Positions 61,637 to 64,000 of a DNA stretch of 64,000 nt are shown here, in pieces. The first letter of the stretch is position 1, and each line of letters starts with the position of its first letter. A program made the position numbers and the translations under genes. The notes below the pieces were generated by a model that did not search any database, was not told the DNA's origin, and worked only from the letters and a program-made list of their open reading frames with translations. Source of the stretch: Sphingomonas hankookensis (lineage in GTDB: Bacteria > Pseudomonadota > Alphaproteobacteria > Sphingomonadales > Sphingomonadaceae); contig NZ_LQQO01000003.1 of NCBI RefSeq assembly GCF_001619955.1, positions 1 through 64,000 of the forward strand, written 5' to 3'.

Positions 61637-64000
61637 TCAGGCGTGGGTGATCATGCCCCACGACTTGATCGACAGCTCGTTGGCGGCGACGCCGAGCAGC
61701 TCGATCGAGCCATGGCCCTCCATCGACACGATCGCGCCATGCTCGCCATTGACGATCGACAGCTTCTTCATGTCGACGACCCCGTCAGCGAACCAGCCGC
61801 GCAGGTCGATGCGGTCGTCCCAGTCGAAGTCGGTGATGACGTCGTTGCCCGACACGCCGCTGAACAGGAAGGTATCGGCCCCGCCGCCGCCGGTCAGCCG
61901 GTCGTTGCCGGCGCCGCCGTCGATGCCGTTGTTCCATTTGTTGCCGGTGATGAAGTTGTCGAGCGCGTTGCCGGTGGCACGCACCGCGTTGCCGATCAGC
62001 GTCAGGTCCTCGACATGGTCGCCCAGCACATAGTCGATCGAGGCGAAGATCTTGTCCCGGCCGCCCTGGCCGTTGTGGAAATATTCGGTCACGGTGTCGC
62101 GGGCATTGTCGACATAATAGATGTCGTCGCCGTCGCCGCCCTCCATCCGGTCTGCCCCGACACCGCCGTTCAGCACGTCGTTGCCGTCGCCGCCGATCAG
62201 CCGGTCGTCGCCGGCATAGCCGAACAGCTGGTCGTCGCCTTCGTCACCGACCAGCGTCTCGTTGCCGCTGCCGCCATGGATCGTGTCGTTGCCGGTCCCG
62301 CCATACAGCGAGTTCCAGCCGGTCCCGCCATAGATGGTATCGTTGCCGGCACCGCCATAGATGGTGTCGTTGCCGTCGCCGCCGTTCAGGATATTGTCCA
62401 TGTCGTTGCCGGTGATGACATTGTGGCCGGCATTGCCCGTGCCGCGGATCGCGGACCCCGTCAGGGTCAGATCCTCGACATTGGCGGTCAGGGTATAGTC
62501 GACCGAGGCGAACACCTTGTCATAGCCGCCGGCACCGCCGTTGAAGAACTCGATCACGCTGTCGCGGACATTGTCGACATAATAGGTGTCGTCGCCGTCG
62601 CCGCCGGTCATCCGGTCGGCTCCCGTCCCGCCGTCGAGCAGGTCGTTGCCGAGGCCGGCGGTGAGCACGTCGTCGCCGCCGCCGCCGAACAGGCGATTGT
62701 CGTTCTCGTTGCCGTAGAGCGTGTTGTTCTGGGCGTTGCCGATGCCGGTAATGGCCGGGCCGACCAGCTGCAGTTCTTCGACATTGTCGGACAGGGTATA
62801 GTCGACCGACGCGCGGACCCGGTCATAGCCTTCGCCGAACAGTTCCTCGATCACGTCGCCGACATGGTCGACATGATATTGATCGTCACCCTGGCCGCCG
62901 GCCATGAAGTCGGCGTCATAACCGCCGATCAGCGTGTCGTTGCCCGGACCGCCATACAGCTTGTCCTCGCCGGCATCGCCATACAGCGTGTCGTTGTGCG
63001 CGCCGCCGTCGATCACGTCGTTGCCGTCGCCGCCGTACAGCACGTCATAGCCATCGCCGCCGTACATCCTGTCGTTGCCGGCACCGCCATACAGCTTGTC
63101 ATTGCCTGCGCCGCCATCGAGGATGTCGTCGCCGCGCCCGCCGTTGAGCGTGTCGTGCCCGCCCAGCCCGCGCAGCGTGTTGCCGAGGTCGTTGGCGGTC
63201 AGGATATTGTCCTGTTCGGTGCCGGTGCCGCTGCGGGCAGTGCCGATCAGCGTCAGGTCCTCGACATTGGCGGTCAGCGTATAATCGACCGAGGCGAAGA
63301 CCTTGTCATAGCCGCCCTTGCCGTTGTTGTAATATTCGCTGACCCGGTCGCCGGCATTGTCGACATAATAGATGTCGTCGCCATCGCCGCCGGCCATGTC
63401 GTCGGCCCCGGTCCCGCCGTCGAGCAGGTCGTTGCCCGCCCCGCCGGTCAAGGTGTCGTTGCCGGCGCCGCCGAACATCCTGTCGTTGCCCGCGCGGCCG
63501 TCCATCACATCGGCACCGGTGCCGCCGGTCAGCAGGTCGTCGCCGAACGTACCCTGCGTGTGCGGCACGCTGTCGTTCAGGTAGAAGGTCTCGCCCTTGC
63601 TGGTGTAGCTTTCGGTATCGCTGTTCGCATAGACGCGGACATAATCGACCTTGAACTGGCCCGTCCCGGTGGTGGCATCGGGCGCGCCCGGCCAGCTGCC
63701 GCCGACCGCCAGGTTGATCATCATGTAGAATTCGGCCGTCGCATCCGTCGGCGACTTGTAGCGCGCGACCTCGACCCCATCGATGTACCAGACCAGCGAA
63801 TCCTTGGTCCAGTTCATGCCGTAGGTGTGCGGTTCGCTGGAGTCGACATGCGTCGTCTGGGTTTGAAAGGTGTGCGAGCCCGTCTCGGCGGCGGTATGGC
63901 TGCTCATGTAGATCGTGTCGGACCGGTCGCCGATCGCTTCCACGACGTCGAGCTCGGGCGGCCAGCGGCCATCGGCCGACTTCAGCCAGAAGGCGGGCAG
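61637..64000 (-). CDS. Secreted GH16-type glycanase with RTX repeats, N-terminus beyond the window
   Basis: At least 788 residues; the frame is open to the window end. The first part reads PAFWLKSADGRWPPELDVVE with the GH16 catalytic motif ELDVVE (two Glu and an Asp), then YGMNWTKDSLVWYIDGVEVA and FKVDYVRVYA, the end of the beta-jelly roll. About 600 residues of RTX nonapeptides (GGxGxD) follow, interleaved with four YYVDN...ASVDYTL...VEDLTLIG modules (the second is divergent). The C-terminus has FLFSGVSGNDVITDFDWDDR. Calcium folds such repeats after type I secretion. The nearest known type is the ExsH-like endo-glycanases acting on exopolysaccharides; the exact glucan is unknown. Confidence 0.9.
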   Translation of the reverse strand: MPAFWLKSADGRWPPELDVVEAIGDRSDTIYMSSHTAAETGSHTFQTQTTHVDSSEPHTYGMNWTKDSLVWYIDGVEVARYKSPTDATAEFYMMINLAVGGSWPGAPDATTGTGQFKVDYVRVYANSDTESYTSKGETFYLNDSVPHTQGTFGDDLLTGGTGADVMDGRAGNDRMFGGAGNDTLTGGAGNDLLDGGTGADDMAGGDGDDIYYVDNAGDRVSEYYNNGKGGYDKVFASVDYTLTANVEDLTLIGTARSGTGTEQDNILTANDLGNTLRGLGGHDTLNGGRGDDILDGGAGNDKLYGGAGNDRMYGGDGYDVLYGGDGNDVIDGGAHNDTLYGDAGEDKLYGGPGNDTLIGGYDADFMAGGQGDDQYHVDHVGDVIEELFGEGYDRVRASVDYTLSDNVEELQLVGPAITGIGNAQNNTLYGNENDNRLFGGGGDDVLTAGLGNDLLDGGTGADRMTGGDGDDTYYVDNVRDSVIEFFNGGAGGYDKVFASVDYTLTANVEDLTLTGSAIRGTGNAGHNVITGNDMDNILNGGDGNDTIYGGAGNDTIYGGTGWNSLYGGTGNDTIHGGSGNETLVGDEGDDQLFGYAGDDRLIGGDGNDVLNGGVGADRMEGGDGDDIYYVDNARDTVTEYFHNGQGGRDKIFASIDYVLGDHVEDLTLIGNAVRATGNALDNFITGNKWNNGIDGGAGNDRLTGGGGADTFLFSGVSGNDVITDFDWDDRIDLRGWFADGVVDMKKLSIVNGEHGAIVSMEGHGSIELLGVAANELSIKSWGMITHA

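Noticed and set aside
61900..63550. Regular short repeats resembling a CRISPR array
   Set aside because: They are the RTX codons of the glycanase gene: in frame, variable, and without unique spacers.

Overview
This window is a GC-rich chromosomal segment from an alphaproteobacterium, most likely order Sphingomonadales (Sphingomonas or a close relative). That is inferred from gene content and order: the ubiE-ubiB-coaBC-dut and mutM-rpsT-dnaA neighbourhood, secB divergent from a Tim44-like gene followed by mltA and smr, rpsU next to a membrane-anchored FKBP, a class I PHA synthase followed by a phasin, and many palindromic intergenic repeats of the type common in sphingomonad genomes. No 16S gene or database match was available, so the genus is a guess.

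Left end (1-5.6 kb): a stack of mobile DNA. A Tn3-family transposon (tnpA intact, tnpR in the same direction) has its resolvase gene cut in two by a complete 1,300-bp IS3-family element with a visible 4-bp target duplication. Just past the tnpA stop lies a truncated IS5-family transposase gene, itself interrupted by an IS110-family element that runs off the window.

6-17 kb: a four-gene export operon (TolC-type channel, HlyD-type adaptor, two ABC-2 permeases, no ATPase gene) ends next to the transposon. It is followed by a KgtP-like symporter, the bifunctional (p)ppGpp enzyme Rsh, an HxlR regulator and small envelope or membrane proteins. 17.5-26 kb: an alanine-type aminotransferase, phaC and a phasin, clpS, a GNAT protein, murA, a periplasmic aldose 1-epimerase and a His-rich CDF metal exporter.

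26.5-38 kb is a signalling and sulfur region: a REC-GGDEF-EAL protein overlapping a histidine kinase, the cysD-cysNC-cysQ sulfate activation operon, an EAL phosphodiesterase, and a TPR histidine kinase with a degenerate receiver followed by a stand-alone receiver. Upstream of cysD is a very small reading frame with its own ribosome binding site and a hairpin terminator.

38-64 kb is mostly housekeeping: rpsU, FKBP, an M48/PDZ protease, a small exported peptide, a phosphatase and galU. A nine-gene, largely overlapping transcription unit then runs leftward from ubiE to a DsrE-like gene. mutM, rpsT and dnaA run rightward, with an unusually structured leader before dnaA. Then come pgm, trpS, murJ, secB, the Tim44-like gene, mltA, smr, and the C-terminal part of a secreted GH16 glycanase with RTX repeats. 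pgm and galU together supply UDP-glucose, and the secreted glycanase fits an exopolysaccharide-making organism.

No CRISPR array, phage, tRNA or rRNA gene was recognised. The strongest candidates for something undescribed are the cysD-upstream mini-gene (33383-33442), the dnaA leader (51667-52081), the ATPase-less exporter and the dispersed palindromic repeat family.
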